NCBI GenBank assembly: GCA_024684065.1
Contig: JAIKXO010000274.1
Coordinates: 1-25,483, forward strand
Direction of reading: 5' to 3'
Length of the DNA stretch: 25,483 nt
From: Lachnospiraceae bacterium
GTDB taxonomy: Bacteria; Bacillota_A; Clostridia; Lachnospirales; Lachnospiraceae
Shown here one piece after another: positions 1 through 8,853 of this stretch. A program made the position numbers and the translations under genes. Numbering within the stretch: the first letter of the stretch is position 1; each line of letters starts with the position of its first letter. Under the pieces are notes generated by a model. The model had not been told where the DNA came from. It was given only the letters and a program-made list of their open reading frames with translations, and ran no database searches.

Positions 1-2441
1 GCTTCTGCGACCTCAAGGGAATATCTCACCGTAGCCATGGCATCCGCGGCATAGCAGTCCGCCCCTATCCTGTCGGCATATTCCTGTGTCATCACAGCCC
101 CTCCGACTATGATCTTAACCCAGGGAGCCTTTTCTCTCAAAAGCCTGATCGTCTCTTCCATCGCAGGCACGGTCGTTGTCATAAGGGCGCTCAGGCCCGC
201 AAGCGGGGCATTCTCCTTTATTACAGCGTTAACTATATCCTCTGCGGGAACATCCTTACCGAGATCGATCACCTCAAAGCCGTAATTCTCCAAAAGGAGC
301 TTAACGATATTCTTTCCTATGTCATGTATGTCGCCATGAACCGTGGCGATCACGAATTTCCCTTTTGAGGCCTTTTCACCAGGACCGTCCTTTATTTTAG
401 CCTTTATCCGCTCAAATGCGGCCTTCGAAGCCTCAGCACTCATTAAGAGCTGTGGAAGATATATGGTATTCTTTTCAAAGCCCTTTCCGACTATATCTAA
501 CGCGGGTATTATCTGCCCGTTTACTATGCTTAACGGCTCCTCGGAAGAAAGAAGCCTTTCGGCGATCTCCGAAGCTTCCGCCTTAAGCCCTTTTACTATA
601 GCCTTCTGAAGTTCGGTAAGCTCTTCTTTATCATTCTCCCCGTTTCCCTTTTTATTTTCTGCCGTATCCCGGCCCAGGGTTTGTCCATTACCGGCAGGAA
701 CCGCTTCCCGTACAGCGTATCTGTCTATATTCCCGATATAATCGGCACAGTTTTCATCAAGTCCCTGCAGCGTCCTGAAGGAATAATAGGCCTGCATCAT
801 CTCCCTGGAATTCGGATTCATGATGGCCGCGGACAGACCATTGGCAAGAGCAAGTGTAAAGAACGTGGCGGTGATCACCTCTCTTCTCGGGAGCCCGAAG
901 GAAACGTTTGAAACTCCGAGAGATGTCAGGCATGAAAGCTCGGTCCTTATCCTGCGAAGTGCCTCAATAGTCGATAACGCGGCAGAAGTGTCTGCACTCA
1001 CAGACATCGCAAGGGTGTCAAAGATCAGATCTTTCTTATCTATACCATATTCCGCCGCGGTTTTTATTATCTTCTTTGCGATCTCAACCCTTTTGCCGGC
1101 ATCATCGGGGATCCCGTCATCATCAAGGGTAAGGCATACCAAAAGCCCTCCGTATTTTTTTACGAGAGGGAATATATCTCTCATGACCTGTTCTTTTCCG
1201 CTCACGGAATTGATCATAGCCTTTCCGTTATACTGGCGAAGAGCAGCTTCCATGGCATCGGGGTCTGAGGTATCTATCTGAAGAGGCAGGCCGCTAACCG
1301 CCTGAAGCTCGAAGCAGACCTTCTTAAGCATGGAAATCTCGTCGATATCCGGAATGCCTACATTGACATCCAGTATATGTGCTCCGTTCTCCTCCTGCTT
1401 TATACCTTCTGAAATTATATATCCTATATCCTGCTGCCTGAGAGCCTCCTTGAAGCGTTTTTTCCCCGTAGGATTTATCCTCTCCCCTATAAGTACCGGC
1501 TGTTTCCCGAAAAAAACCGCATGAGAATAGGAGCTCACCACGCTGAGCCCTTTATCTGTCACCTTTACCGGCTTAAGACCTCTTGTTTTTTGCGCAACCT
1601 TCTTTATATAATCAGGCTCTGTACCACAGCAGCCCCCGAAGATCCTTACTCCCTGTCTTACGTAATCCGCGATATCATCCGAGAACTCCTCGGGAAACAC
1701 ATCATATACGGTCCTCCCCTCCTCGGTTCTCGGAAGTCCCGCGTTGGGCTTTAATATAACGGGAAGAGAAGACACCCTAAGATATTCCTCAACTACGCTC
1801 TTAAGCTGCTTAGGCCCCAACGAACAGTTTGCCCCGATCGCGTCCACACGAAGTCCTTCAAGCATCGCTGTCATTACGGAGGGAGAAGCACCGGTCATCA
1901 GCTTTCCGTCCCCGCCGTAAGCATTTGAAACAAAAACCGGAAGGTCTGAATTTTCCTTAGCCGCTATAACTGCCGCCTTTGTATCCAGACTGTCGTTCAT
2001 GGTTTCAATAAAGATCAGGTCAACTCCTTCTCTTACGCCTATTCTTACCGTATCGGAATAAGCCCTCACGGCATCCTCAAAATCCAGATCACCGTATGGC
2101 TTAAGAAGCCTGCCGACGGAGCCGATATCAAGGGCGATAAACTTAACCTGGGGTGCTTTGCTTTCCTCTCGTGCCCTTTTCACGTTTTCTATCGCGGCAC
2201 ACACAACTTCACTCAGCTCTTTGATTTCGTATTTCAGCGAATTAGCCCCGAAGGTGTTTGACGAAACGATATTAGAGCCCGCATCATAATACTGCCTGTG
2301 GATATCCGTGACGATCTCAGGGTGGCGAAGATTAAAGCGCTCCGGAAACTCTCCGGGCTTTAGTCCTCTTTTCTGAAGCATCGTGCCCATCCCGCCGTCT
2401 AAGATGACCAGATTATCCTTCATGTATTCTCTTATGGTCAT
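1..2441 (-). CDS. metH: Cobalamin-dependent methionine synthase MetH, C-terminus beyond window edge
   Basis: Transfers the methyl group of methyltetrahydrofolate to homocysteine through cobalamin. The frame is open for 813 codons and leaves the window at base 1. Domains in order: homocysteine-binding TIM barrel (about 1-300) with zinc ligands Cys206 (GANC) and Cys271-Cys272 (GGCC), almost the positions of the Thermotoga enzyme; pterin-binding domain from about 340, with DVNVG near 355; cobalamin cap; and B12-binding domain with the cobalt-ligand motif DIHDIG (Asp704, His706). The last visible residues (GADCYAADAM...) are normally close to the end of the B12 domain, so either the gene stops just outside or a reactivation domain follows. 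The ATG at 2441 overlaps the metF stop as ATGA, which suggests translational coupling. An in-frame ATG at 2423 is an alternative start. Confidence 0.96.
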   Translation of the reverse strand, partial: MTIREYMKDNLVILDGGMGTMLQKRGLKPGEFPERFNLRHPEIVTDIHRQYYDAGSNIVSSNTFGANSLKYEIKELSEVVCAAIENVKRAREESKAPQVKFIALDIGSVGRLLKPYGDLDFEDAVRAYSDTVRIGVREGVDLIFIETMNDSLDTKAAVIAAKENSDLPVFVSNAYGGDGKLMTGASPSVMTAMLEGLRVDAIGANCSLGPKQLKSVVEEYLRVSSLPVILKPNAGLPRTEEGRTVYDVFPEEFSDDIADYVRQGVRIFGGCCGTEPDYIKKVAQKTRGLKPVKVTDKGLSVVSSYSHAVFFGKQPVLIGERINPTGKKRFKEALRQQDIGYIISEGIKQEENGAHILDVNVGIPDIDEISMLKKVCFELQAVSGLPLQIDTSDPDAMEAALRQYNGKAMINSVSGKEQVMRDIFPLVKKYGGLLVCLTLDDDGIPDDAGKRVEIAKKIIKTAAEYGIDKKDLIFDTLAMSVSADTSAALSTIEALRRIRTELSCLTSLGVSNVSFGLPRREVITATFFTLALANGLSAAIMNPNSREMMQAYYSFRTLQGLDENCADYIGNIDRYAVREAVPAGNGQTLGRDTAENKKGNGENDKEELTELQKAIVKGLKAEASEIAERLLSSEEPLSIVNGQIIPALDIVGKGFEKNTIYLPQLLMSAEASKAAFERIKAKIKDGPGEKASKGKFVIATVHGDIHDIGKNIVKLLLENYGFEVIDLGKDVPAEDIVNAVIKENAPLAGLSALMTTTVPAMEETIRLLREKAPWVKIIVGGAVMTQEYADRIGADCYAADAMATVRYSLEVAE

Positions 2442-3325
2442 GAGAAATCCTTTCCCAGCACGGAAACCAGATTGTTCCTGATACCCAGAGCAACATCCGG
2501 CTTGTTCATGGAATAGACGTGAACGTTAGTGATCCCGTTGGCATAAAGATCGAAAATCTGATCCGACGCGTATACTATGCCTGCCTGCTTCATCGCCACA
2601 GGATCGTTTCCGAATTTATCTACGATAGCCTTAAACCGCTGCGGCATGAAGGCTCCCGAAAGCTTTATCGCTTTTTCTACCTGATTTCCGTTTGTAATGG
2701 GCATTATCCCCGGGATCACCGGGACGGTGACTCCCGCCTCCCTGAGTTTATACAGGAACGTGAAGAAAAGACTGTTGTCAAATACCATCTGAGTAGTCAG
2801 AAATTCCGCTCCCGCTTCGACTTTCTCCTTAAGGTGCTTTATATCCTCCTTCTGGTCAGCGCTTTCGGGGTGCTTTTCGGGATAACAGGCCGCTCCTATG
2901 CAAAAATCCCCGTCCTTCTCCTTAAGCTGCCTTATCAGTTCGACGGCGTAGCGGTAGTGCCAGCCGGATCTGTCCGAATCGGCAAGCTCCGGCGGAATAT
3001 CTCCTCTTAACGCCATTACGTTCTCGATCCCGGCATCCTTCATTGCCTCTATCTGTGCCTCAACCTTTTCCTTATCCGACGAAATGCAGGTCAGATGCGC
3101 AAGCAGAGGAACATTATATTTGTCCTTTATGTTCTTACCGATATCCAGGGTATATTTGCTCGTCCCGCCTCCGGCTCCGTATGTAACGCTCATAAAGGAA
3201 GGCCTGAGCTTTGCTATCTCCTCGGTCGCCTCCTTAACGCTTTCATAGGCTGTTTCCTTCTTAGGAGGAAATACCTCAAAAGAGATCGACAGCTCCGGCT
3301 TCATTAAAATATCGATAATCTTCAT
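2438..3325 (-). CDS. metF: Methylenetetrahydrofolate reductase MetF
   Basis: Reduces 5,10-methylene-THF to 5-methyl-THF, the methyl donor used by the MetH encoded directly downstream. The 295-residue length is normal for bacterial MetF. The N-terminus has the family hallmarks SFEVFPPK and, around residue 45, MSVTYGAGG; later come LTCIS, ALRGD, GAACYPEKHPE, TTQMVFD and PGIMPI, covering the FAD and folate pocket. A GAGGAG ribosome site lies upstream of the ATG. The stop codon overlaps the metH start by four bases. The gene begins 47 bases after trxB on the same strand, so trxB-metF-metH may be one transcript. No SAM-responsive leader is visible in the 47-base gap. Confidence 0.97.
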   Translation of the reverse strand: MKIIDILMKPELSISFEVFPPKKETAYESVKEATEEIAKLRPSFMSVTYGAGGGTSKYTLDIGKNIKDKYNVPLLAHLTCISSDKEKVEAQIEAMKDAGIENVMALRGDIPPELADSDRSGWHYRYAVELIRQLKEKDGDFCIGAACYPEKHPESADQKEDIKHLKEKVEAGAEFLTTQMVFDNSLFFTFLYKLREAGVTVPVIPGIMPITNGNQVEKAIKLSGAFMPQRFKAIVDKFGNDPVAMKQAGIVYASDQIFDLYANGITNVHVYSMNKPDVALGIRNNLVSVLGKDFS

Positions 3326-3372
3326 TCTTTCATTTCTCCTCTGATGAAAGGGCTTCTACCCTGATTTATCTC

Positions 3373-4299
3373 CTATCGGGCCGATAACTCCACCAAATAT
3401 TCCTGAACCGAAGTGACCGCATTTGCTCCGTCGCCCACTGCCGTGGTTATCTGCCTGAGTTTTTTACTTCGTATGTCTCCCGCCGCAAAAACTCCGGCAA
3501 CGCTCGAAGCACAGTCTTCCCCGGCAACGATATAGCCGTTTTTATCACAGTCAATATCCTTTATATAAGAAGCGTTTGGCTCGTTTCCTACCGCTACAAA
3601 AACTCCGTCTACCGAAAGCTCGGAAAGCTCCTTCGTCTTTACGTTCTGAACAGTGATGCCCGAAACCCTTTCTTCGCCCTTGATCTCAGTGACCACACTG
3701 TCCCAGATGACCTCGATATTTTCCACATTAAATAACGCCGTCTGAAGGGATTTCACGGCTCTTAACTCATTTCTTCTGTGAATAAGGTAAACCTTCGTGC
3801 AGCCTCTTGACAGGAATATGGCATCCTCGACCGCAACATCCCCGCCTCCGATAACCACTGTTACTTTATTTTTGAAAAAGGCTCCGTCACAGGTGGCGCA
3901 GTAGGATACCCCCATTCCGGAAAGCTCTGCCTCTCCGGGAGCTCCGAGCTTTTTCGGGGAATTTCCCGTCGCTAAGATCACGGTCTTTGACTTATATTCA
4001 TTCTCTTCGGTCTTTATTGTCTTTATCTCAGAGAGAAGCTCCATTTCTGTTACCTCCTCGGAGACACGCTCCACCTCCATTTTATCCACATGCTCCGAAA
4101 ACTTCATGCCGAGGTCAAAACCGTTTATCCCGGGAAATCCGGGGAAATTATCAACTTCATAGGTATTAAGGATCTGGCCGCCCCCCATATAATTCTTTTC
4201 TATTAAAAGAGTTGAAAGCTCCGCGCGCTTTGCATAGATCGCGGCTGTCATTCCCGCAGGTCCCGCTCCGACTATTATTACATCATATACTTTTTCCAT
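3373..4299 (-). CDS. trxB: Thioredoxin reductase TrxB
   Basis: FAD/NADPH flavoprotein that reduces thioredoxin in the cytoplasm. The 308-residue length is typical of low-molecular-weight TrxB. The FAD dinucleotide motif GAGPAG is at 11-16, the redox-active CATC at 134-137, the NADPH motif GGGDVA at 151-156, and the C-terminal FAD motif GVFAAGDIR follows. The start is supported by an AGGAGG-type site seven bases upstream. It precedes metF on the same strand. The long upstream region (4300-4470) carries perfect palindromes that could act in the trxB leader. A ferredoxin-dependent homologue would lack a normal NADPH motif; the GGGDVA here argues for the standard enzyme. Confidence 0.95.
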   Translation of the reverse strand: MEKVYDVIIVGAGPAGMTAAIYAKRAELSTLLIEKNYMGGGQILNTYEVDNFPGFPGINGFDLGMKFSEHVDKMEVERVSEEVTEMELLSEIKTIKTEENEYKSKTVILATGNSPKKLGAPGEAELSGMGVSYCATCDGAFFKNKVTVVIGGGDVAVEDAIFLSRGCTKVYLIHRRNELRAVKSLQTALFNVENIEVIWDSVVTEIKGEERVSGITVQNVKTKELSELSVDGVFVAVGNEPNASYIKDIDCDKNGYIVAGEDCASSVAGVFAAGDIRSKKLRQITTAVGDGANAVTSVQEYLVELSAR

Positions 4300-4328
4300 G
4301 ATTCTTCCTCCTTAGAAAACAGGATCAG

Positions 4329-4356
4329 TTCATAGTATGATTGACAGTACTATGAA
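4329..4356. promoter_or_regulatory. Inverted repeat in the trxB leader (9 bp arms)
   Basis: TTCATAGTA and TACTATGAA form a perfect 9-bp inverted repeat separated by 10 bases, ending 30 bases upstream of the trxB start. It could be a repressor operator or a leader hairpin; no known operator was recognised. Confidence 0.4.
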
Positions 4357-4381
4357 TACGTTATAAAGTAAATCTGACATC

Positions 4382-4411
4382 ACAATTAAGCGTTTCCGGG
4401 CGCTTAATTGT
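4382..4411. repeat. Perfect 11-bp palindrome upstream of trxB
   Basis: ACAATTAAGCG, an 8-base loop, then CGCTTAATTGT. The arms match perfectly. No U-tract follows on either strand, so this is not a simple terminator. It lies six bases from a second perfect palindrome. Confidence 0.6.
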
Positions 4412-4417
4412 ATGGGC

Positions 4418-4454
4418 TTACAGTAAACGCATGTGTTTTGCGCGTTTACTGTAA
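4418..4454. repeat. Perfect 13-bp palindrome upstream of trxB
   Basis: TTACAGTAAACGC, an 11-base loop, then GCGTTTACTGTAA. With its neighbour at 4382-4411 it makes a double hairpin between the divergent trxB and SDR genes. The function is unknown. Confidence 0.6.
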
Positions 4455-4515
4455 CTAACGGCCGGCCCATCATCAGATAAAGCCTGCACTGATAGATATT
4501 TTACCAAAACTCAAA

Positions 4516-4544
4516 TTGATAGGCAATATTTGTTGTTTTATAAC
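4516..4544 (+). promoter_or_regulatory. Sigma-A-type promoter for the SDR gene
   Basis: TTGATA at 4516-4521, a 17-base spacer, then TATAAC at 4539-4544. Transcription would start near 4551 and leave a leader of about 140 bases before the SDR start codon. That leader contains small inverted repeats (GGATCA/TGATCC near 4576-4594 and GGAGC/GGCTCC near 4613-4627). I recognise no riboswitch in it. Confidence 0.55.
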
Positions 4545-4689
4545 CTGTACCATTACGATCCGGCGTTTAAGGCTTTGGATCATAACCATTGATCCGTGAA
4601 GACAGGATAAAAGGAGCTCATGGCTCCGAAGAGGGTATGTCAGATATTTCAGACGCAAAAACCCCTTTCAACAGAGGAGGAGAACATAC

Positions 4690-5412
4690 ATGAAGAAAAA
4701 GATGGCACTTATAACCGGAGCTTCAAGAGGGATCGGCGCTGCGACCGCTGAGGTCTTAGCGGAGCATGGTTACGATCTTACATTGACATGTATCCGCTCT
4801 GAGGACAGGCTGTCCGAGTTTGCCGCTTACCTTTCCATAAGATATTCGATATCAGCCCAGACCTTCGTAGGGGACATTTCCTCATATGCATCTGTGGTAG
4901 ACCTTTTTTCCGGGATCGACGATATCGATGTTCTTATCAATAACGCGGGGATCGCTTACAGCGGTCTTTTACAGGATATGGATCCGGGAGAATGGAACAG
5001 GGTGATAGGAGTTAATCTTAACTCGGCCTTTTATACATGTAAGCTGGCCATACCTCTCATGCTTAAGAAAAAATCAGGGAAAATAATCAATATCTCATCT
5101 GTATGGGGCCGGTCGGGAGCTTCCATGGAAGTTGCCTATTCCGCCTCAAAGGGCGGGCTTAACGCGTTTACAAAGGCACTGGCCAGGGAGCTCGCACCGA
5201 GCAATATACAGGTAAATGCCGTAGCCTGCGGGCTTATTGATACAGATATGAACTCAGTCTATTCAAAAGAGGATTTAGATGGAATAATAGATGAGATCCC
5301 CGCAAACAGGGCAGGAAGACCTGAAGAAGCCGCGAGGCTTATTTATTCTGTCTGTGAAGGACCTGAATATATGACAGGGCAGATTATTTCCCTGGACGGA
5401 GGGTGGATCTGA
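4690..5412 (+). CDS. Short-chain dehydrogenase/reductase, FabG-like
   Basis: Predicted NAD(P)-dependent oxidoreductase of 240 residues with a complete classical SDR fold. The cofactor motif TGASRGIG is at 9-16 and NNAG at 84-87, with catalytic Ser137, Tyr150 and Lys154 in normal spacing. The C-terminus ends in the family-typical GQIISLDGGWI. The ribosome site is a strong GAGGAGG. It most resembles 3-oxoacyl-ACP reductases, but it stands alone, without fab, acp or polyketide neighbours, so the substrate is unknown. It is divergent from trxB and has its own promoter at 4516-4544. Confidence 0.9.
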   Translation: MKKKMALITGASRGIGAATAEVLAEHGYDLTLTCIRSEDRLSEFAAYLSIRYSISAQTFVGDISSYASVVDLFSGIDDIDVLINNAGIAYSGLLQDMDPGEWNRVIGVNLNSAFYTCKLAIPLMLKKKSGKIINISSVWGRSGASMEVAYSASKGGLNAFTKALARELAPSNIQVNAVACGLIDTDMNSVYSKEDLDGIIDEIPANRAGRPEEAARLIYSVCEGPEYMTGQIISLDGGWI

Positions 5413-5445
5413 ACTTTATGCGGCTCTGACCGGTAAAACCGTACC

Positions 5446-5471
5446 GATCCGGACTGTTTTCAGGCCGGATC
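5446..5471 (+). terminator. Hairpin terminator after the SDR gene
   Basis: GATCCGG and CCGGATC arms enclose CTG-TTTT-CAG, followed by a T-rich stretch, 34 bases after the SDR stop. The same core (GATCCGG, CTGTTTTCAG, CCGGATC) recurs with variations near 9005-9035, 14290-14310 and 17930-17950. Confidence 0.6.
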
Positions 5472-5549
5472 ATTTCCTTATAATTTCCTTATCATTTCCC
5501 CGATCTTTACGCACCATTATAAGAGCCTTAATCATGTCAAATCATATAT

Positions 5550-5742
5550 TATGATATCAGGGTCAAAAGCCTGAACCCACGGCAAGCTTGCTTGCCAGTG
5601 GGTGAAAGGTTTTATGACCTGCCACAATATGAGCAAGAAGTGGGGAGGGGGCCCCACGGATTGCGAATATTGGGGAGCGTGGTGGAAGTGCAAAGCACGG
5701 AACCACGCTTGATATCACTTTTGACCCTCACATCATATCATA
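5550..5742. mobile_element. 193-bp hairpin-rich element with terminal inverted repeats (MITE-like or structured RNA)
   Basis: The left end TATGATATCA-GGGTCAAAAG (5550-5569) pairs with the right end CTTTTGACCC...ATATCATA (5718-5742); the 10-bp inner part GGGTCAAAAG/CTTTTGACCC is perfect. Between the ends lie four well-formed hairpins: CCCAC-GGCAAG/CTTGCC-GTGGG (about 5576-5602), AGGT/ACCT (5608-5620), GTGGGG/CCCCAC (about 5640-5656) and GCGTGGT/ACCACGC with an inner GTGC/GCAC (about 5677-5708). The element is more GC-rich than its flanks and has no credible gene. A non-autonomous miniature transposable element and a folded noncoding RNA both fit; I did not recognise a named family. Confidence 0.5.
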
Positions 5743-5743
5743 C

Positions 5744-5779
5744 AAACAGCCGGATATGCCTAAACATATCCGGCTGTTT
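5744..5779. terminator. Terminator between the SDR region and the chemotaxis gene
   Basis: A perfect 15-bp stem (AAACAGCCGGATATG and its complement) with a six-base loop, followed on the plus strand by TTTTATT. It is 37 bases beyond the stop of the minus-strand chemotaxis gene and can serve both directions. Confidence 0.75.
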
Positions 5780-5816
5780 TATTACTTAACTGTCGTCAGA
5801 CTTAAAAGAATGCTTT

Positions 5817-7502
5817 TTACTTGAAGAACGCCACATTCTCCGTCAGGTCGTTTGATACGCCGTCCATGGTCTTCATCCTGTCCGCGATCATGCTCACATT
5901 GGCGGCTATGCTCTGTACGGAAGCCGTTACCTCCTCGGTGCTCGCCGCGTTCTCCTGTGAAATAGCCGAAAGATCCTGAACATCCGATACTATGGAGGAC
6001 TTGATCTCATTAAGGGCATCGGCCTTTTCTCCGATAGCCTGTATCTCTTCCACACTGTCATTTATCGCAGACTCGAGAACCTCAAACTTACCCTGGGCTT
6101 CAACTATCGCCGACTGCTCTTCGGAAATAGCAGCCTTTATAGCCTCGGAAAGCTTTACAGAATCCTCTGAATTCTTAAGGATCTCCGCCGCTATCTTACG
6201 GATCGTGGAAGCGCCCTCGTTACTCTGCTCGGACAGCTCGCTTATGTTCGTGGCAACTACCGCAAAGCCTCTGCCGGCTTCACCCGCTCTTGCGGCCTCA
6301 ATTGAAGCATTGAGGGAAAGGAGCTGTGTCTGATCCGCAATGCTTATGATCAGGCTGATCGCATCATTTATCTTATTTATCGAATCGTTCGTGAGAAGGA
6401 TCTGTTTGTAAATGTTGTCAACGCTCTCAACCGTGCTGTTGCTGCTCTGAAGAACAAGATCCATACTCTTTGACGCATCACTGCTTACCGAACGCATCTT
6501 CGCGGCATTATCGTTAAGAGCTCCGACGTTATCGCCGATCTCGACAACCTTGTTACCCATGTCAATGATCTTGCCGTTTACGTTTTCAACACTCTCGGCC
6601 ATGCTCATAGCGCCCTGTGCAAGATCGTCCACTGCCTGGGAGATCTGTCCTGCGGAATCCGCACTCTGCTGCGAAAGCCCTTCAACCTCGGAAACATCAT
6701 CAGAAAGTGCCGTGGAGTTGCCCCGGATATCCGTCACGGTACCGCTCAGGGTATCCTGCATCGTCTTCATGCTCTCTATCATCAGCTTGTTTTCATAGAT
6801 GTTGCTCTTTATGTCAACAGGAGTTGAAAGATCACCGGTGGATATGGTCTGCAGGGCATCTGCTATATCAACGCTGGCTTTTCTGATCTTAAGGGCAAAC
6901 AGTATGATCAGAACCACGCATATAAGCACAACTATCACCGCTATGATAACGATCTTAAGAACCGTCTCCCTCTGAACCTTCTCAACATTTTCCATACTCT
7001 CGCCTACGAAGGTCATACCGACGGTCTCACCCTCATATGTCAGAGGAAGATAATCGACGAAGTATTTCTTACCTGCTATATCTACATTCTCTGAGGTATA
7101 ATGCTGTCCGTTGCCTAAAACCGCGCTTGCGATCGCAGCCGATGCCTGGGTACCCTCGATACGGGCTCCGCTTGCATCCACCAGGGAAGTCATCATTCTT
7201 ACGTCTCTGGTCTCACCTCCGAATAGCGTAAGTTGGAGGCCCAGATCCTTAAATCCGTCAATATAAGTATAGTTCTTTGTTTCCCCGTTTACAGCGCCCA
7301 TACCGTACGCCTCAATAACCCTCAGTTCATAGTCATTAAAGGCACGGTTCGCAACCTCAAGCTTTTCCCTTGTCAGTGTTTCAACCTCATCTGATACCGT
7401 ACTGCTCGAAACGAATGCCAAAATGATTGTTACGATTATTACCGGGAGCAAACCGAACATCATCAGCATCTTAAGCATGTCAAAACCACGTCTTTGTTTC
7501 AC
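5817..7502 (-). CDS. Methyl-accepting chemotaxis protein with extracellular Cache-like sensor
   Basis: Transmembrane chemoreceptor that signals to CheA/CheW. I choose the GTG at 7502 because a strong AAGGGGGA ribosome site sits eight bases upstream; this gives 561 residues, while the upstream in-frame ATG at 7592 would add an unlikely 30-residue tail. TM1 is about 10-31, the extracellular sensor about 35-180 (single Cache-like, with FVDYLPL...GMTFVGES), TM2 about 183-206 and HAMP about 207-255. A long coiled signalling domain follows, with the conserved hairpin tip at about 385-425 ([20 protein letters not shown]). No chemotaxis or flagellar neighbours are present. It implies a motile relative, but the ligand cannot be predicted. 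Confidence 0.93.
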   Translation of the reverse strand: MKQRRGFDMLKMLMMFGLLPVIIVTIILAFVSSSTVSDEVETLTREKLEVANRAFNDYELRVIEAYGMGAVNGETKNYTYIDGFKDLGLQLTLFGGETRDVRMMTSLVDASGARIEGTQASAAIASAVLGNGQHYTSENVDIAGKKYFVDYLPLTYEGETVGMTFVGESMENVEKVQRETVLKIVIIAVIVVLICVVLIILFALKIRKASVDIADALQTISTGDLSTPVDIKSNIYENKLMIESMKTMQDTLSGTVTDIRGNSTALSDDVSEVEGLSQQSADSAGQISQAVDDLAQGAMSMAESVENVNGKIIDMGNKVVEIGDNVGALNDNAAKMRSVSSDASKSMDLVLQSSNSTVESVDNIYKQILLTNDSINKINDAISLIISIADQTQLLSLNASIEAARAGEAGRGFAVVATNISELSEQSNEGASTIRKIAAEILKNSEDSVKLSEAIKAAISEEQSAIVEAQGKFEVLESAINDSVEEIQAIGEKADALNEIKSSIVSDVQDLSAISQENAASTEEVTASVQSIAANVSMIADRMKTMDGVSNDLTENVAFFK

Positions 7503-7699
7503 TTTGAAATCCCCCTTTTTGTTCTTGATCGGACAGACAGAAAAACTGTCCGCTAAAAAAGTTGCTTTGCTAAGCAAAGGCATAACAAACACAACCTCTT
7601 AAGACTCTTATTTATTTTTCAGAAATACCTGTCAGAACCGAAAAACCCTTCTATCCGTTTGAACCGCAGGCTATACATAAAGCTACTCTATACCCGTAT

Positions 7700-7728
7700 A
7701 GTATATCAAAATAGTTTCCGATAATCAA
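7700..7728 (-). promoter_or_regulatory. Promoter of the chemotaxis gene
   Basis: On the minus strand, TTGATT (7728-7723), a 17-base spacer, then TATACT (7705-7700). The adjacent CTATAC-CC-GTATAG palindrome (7688-7701) overlaps the -10 box and the expected start, so it could be an operator. The leader is about 190 bases. Confidence 0.5.
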
Positions 7729-7748
7729 TATGTGAAAACAGATTTATG

Positions 7749-8672
7749 TCAACTGTTAAAATAATTCAGGATATCCGGAAGCATAGCGTCAACCTTGTCA
7801 TTATCAAGCTGACAGGTTCCCGCATTTTTATGTCCGCCTCCGCCATACTTAAGACAGATCTCACCGATGTTCTTGTCAACATCGGGAGAATCCTTGAAAA
7901 TGGATTTTCCTATCATAACCGCCGTATTCTGCTTCTTAAAGCCCCACGCAACATGAATCGAGAAATAAGCATCGGGGAACATGGTGTAAATCAGGAAACG
8001 GTTGCCTGTATAGATAATATCCTCGTGCCTGAGATCCACTATGACGCAGCGCCCTTCCTGTTTTGAGATCCTTTCAAGCTGGGCTTTGAACTTCTCCTGC
8101 TGCTCAAAGTACATATCAACCCTTTCCTTGACATCCGGAAGCTTAAGCACATCTTCTATTGAATGATCAAGGCAATAATCAATAAGCTCCATCATCAGAT
8201 CATAGTTGGAGATCCTGAAATCATGGAATCTTCCGAGTCCTGTCCGGGCATCCATAAGAAAGTTCATAAGCACCCAGTCCTTCGGCTCCCTGACTTCCTC
8301 TATCGTAAAATCAGCGCTGTCACCCTTATCTACCGCAGTCATTATCTCATCGGAGATCCTCTCCAGATTGTCCTGCTTCTTGTAATAATTGTAAACAACG
8401 CGGGCAGCGCTTCTCGCATCCTTGTCAATTATCCATTTGCCCTCAGTTACCGCGCTTGAATTCCTCGAAAGCTCAGATTCATGATGATCGAAACAGAGCC
8501 CTACTCTCGGATCATAGGGAAGGTTCGTGGTAATATCATTTTCATTCAGATCGATCTTCCCGTCCTGAACATCCTTGGGATGCACGAATTTGATATCATC
8601 GACCAGATTCATCTCCTTTAAGATCATAGCACAGACTAAACCGTCAAAATCACTTCTTGTAACTAATCTCAT
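7749..8672 (-). CDS. DHH/DHHA1 family phosphoesterase
   Basis: Predicted metal-dependent phosphoesterase of 307 residues. N-terminal DHH domain: Asp8 and Asp10 in SDFDG, and the metal-binding DHH at 62-64 in FDHHES. C-terminal DHHA1 domain: GGGGHKNAG from residue 277, the nucleic-acid or nucleotide binding loop. Family members include nanoRNase/pAp phosphatases, RecJ-like nucleases and proteins annotated as exopolyphosphatase; the substrate cannot be settled from sequence reading. The linker region is long and charged. It is a single gene with its own promoter and no functional link to its neighbours. Confidence 0.88.
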   Translation of the reverse strand: MRLVTRSDFDGLVCAMILKEMNLVDDIKFVHPKDVQDGKIDLNENDITTNLPYDPRVGLCFDHHESELSRNSSAVTEGKWIIDKDARSAARVVYNYYKKQDNLERISDEIMTAVDKGDSADFTIEEVREPKDWVLMNFLMDARTGLGRFHDFRISNYDLMMELIDYCLDHSIEDVLKLPDVKERVDMYFEQQEKFKAQLERISKQEGRCVIVDLRHEDIIYTGNRFLIYTMFPDAYFSIHVAWGFKKQNTAVMIGKSIFKDSPDVDKNIGEICLKYGGGGHKNAGTCQLDNDKVDAMLPDILNYFNS

Positions 8673-8778
8673 ACCAAAATACCTCGCAAAGTTATCTTTC
8701 CCTAAAGCGCATGGAAAACAGTATCATTTCATAGTTTAGCATAACTGAATTTTTTTTTAAATATAAAAATCAAAATAT

Positions 8779-8807
8779 AGTATAACAAAATTAGATGCCA
8801 TTGTTAA
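8779..8807 (-). promoter_or_regulatory. Promoter of the DHH phosphoesterase gene
   Basis: On the minus strand, TTAACA (8807-8802), a 17-base spacer, then TATACT (8784-8779), followed by a very A/T-rich stretch. The leader would be about 100 bases. Confidence 0.55.
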
Positions 8808-8853
8808 GTGGACTTTTCGAATTAAATCGCCCTGATCTCTGACTGTAAGGCGC

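Noticed and set aside
2519..3010. Plus-strand frame of 163 codons opposite metF
   Set aside because: Antisense to a gene with complete MetF motifs; no ribosome site.
3326..3372. SAM or cobalamin riboswitch before metF-metH
   Set aside because: Only 47 bases separate trxB and metF, too short for these riboswitches, and no conserved core was seen; the trxB leader palindromes do not match them either.
5550..5742. tRNA or rRNA gene in the hairpin-rich element
   Set aside because: No cloverleaf, T-loop or rRNA core sequences; the stems are arranged in series inside a closing repeat.
5592..5789. 65-codon frame within the hairpin-rich element
   Set aside because: It crosses four hairpins and a terminator and has no ribosome site; better explained as structured noncoding DNA.
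7503..7592. Upstream in-frame ATG extending the chemoreceptor by 30 residues
   Set aside because: The GTG at 7502 has a strong, well-spaced ribosome site, and the extension would add a non-membrane tail before TM1 unlike the family.
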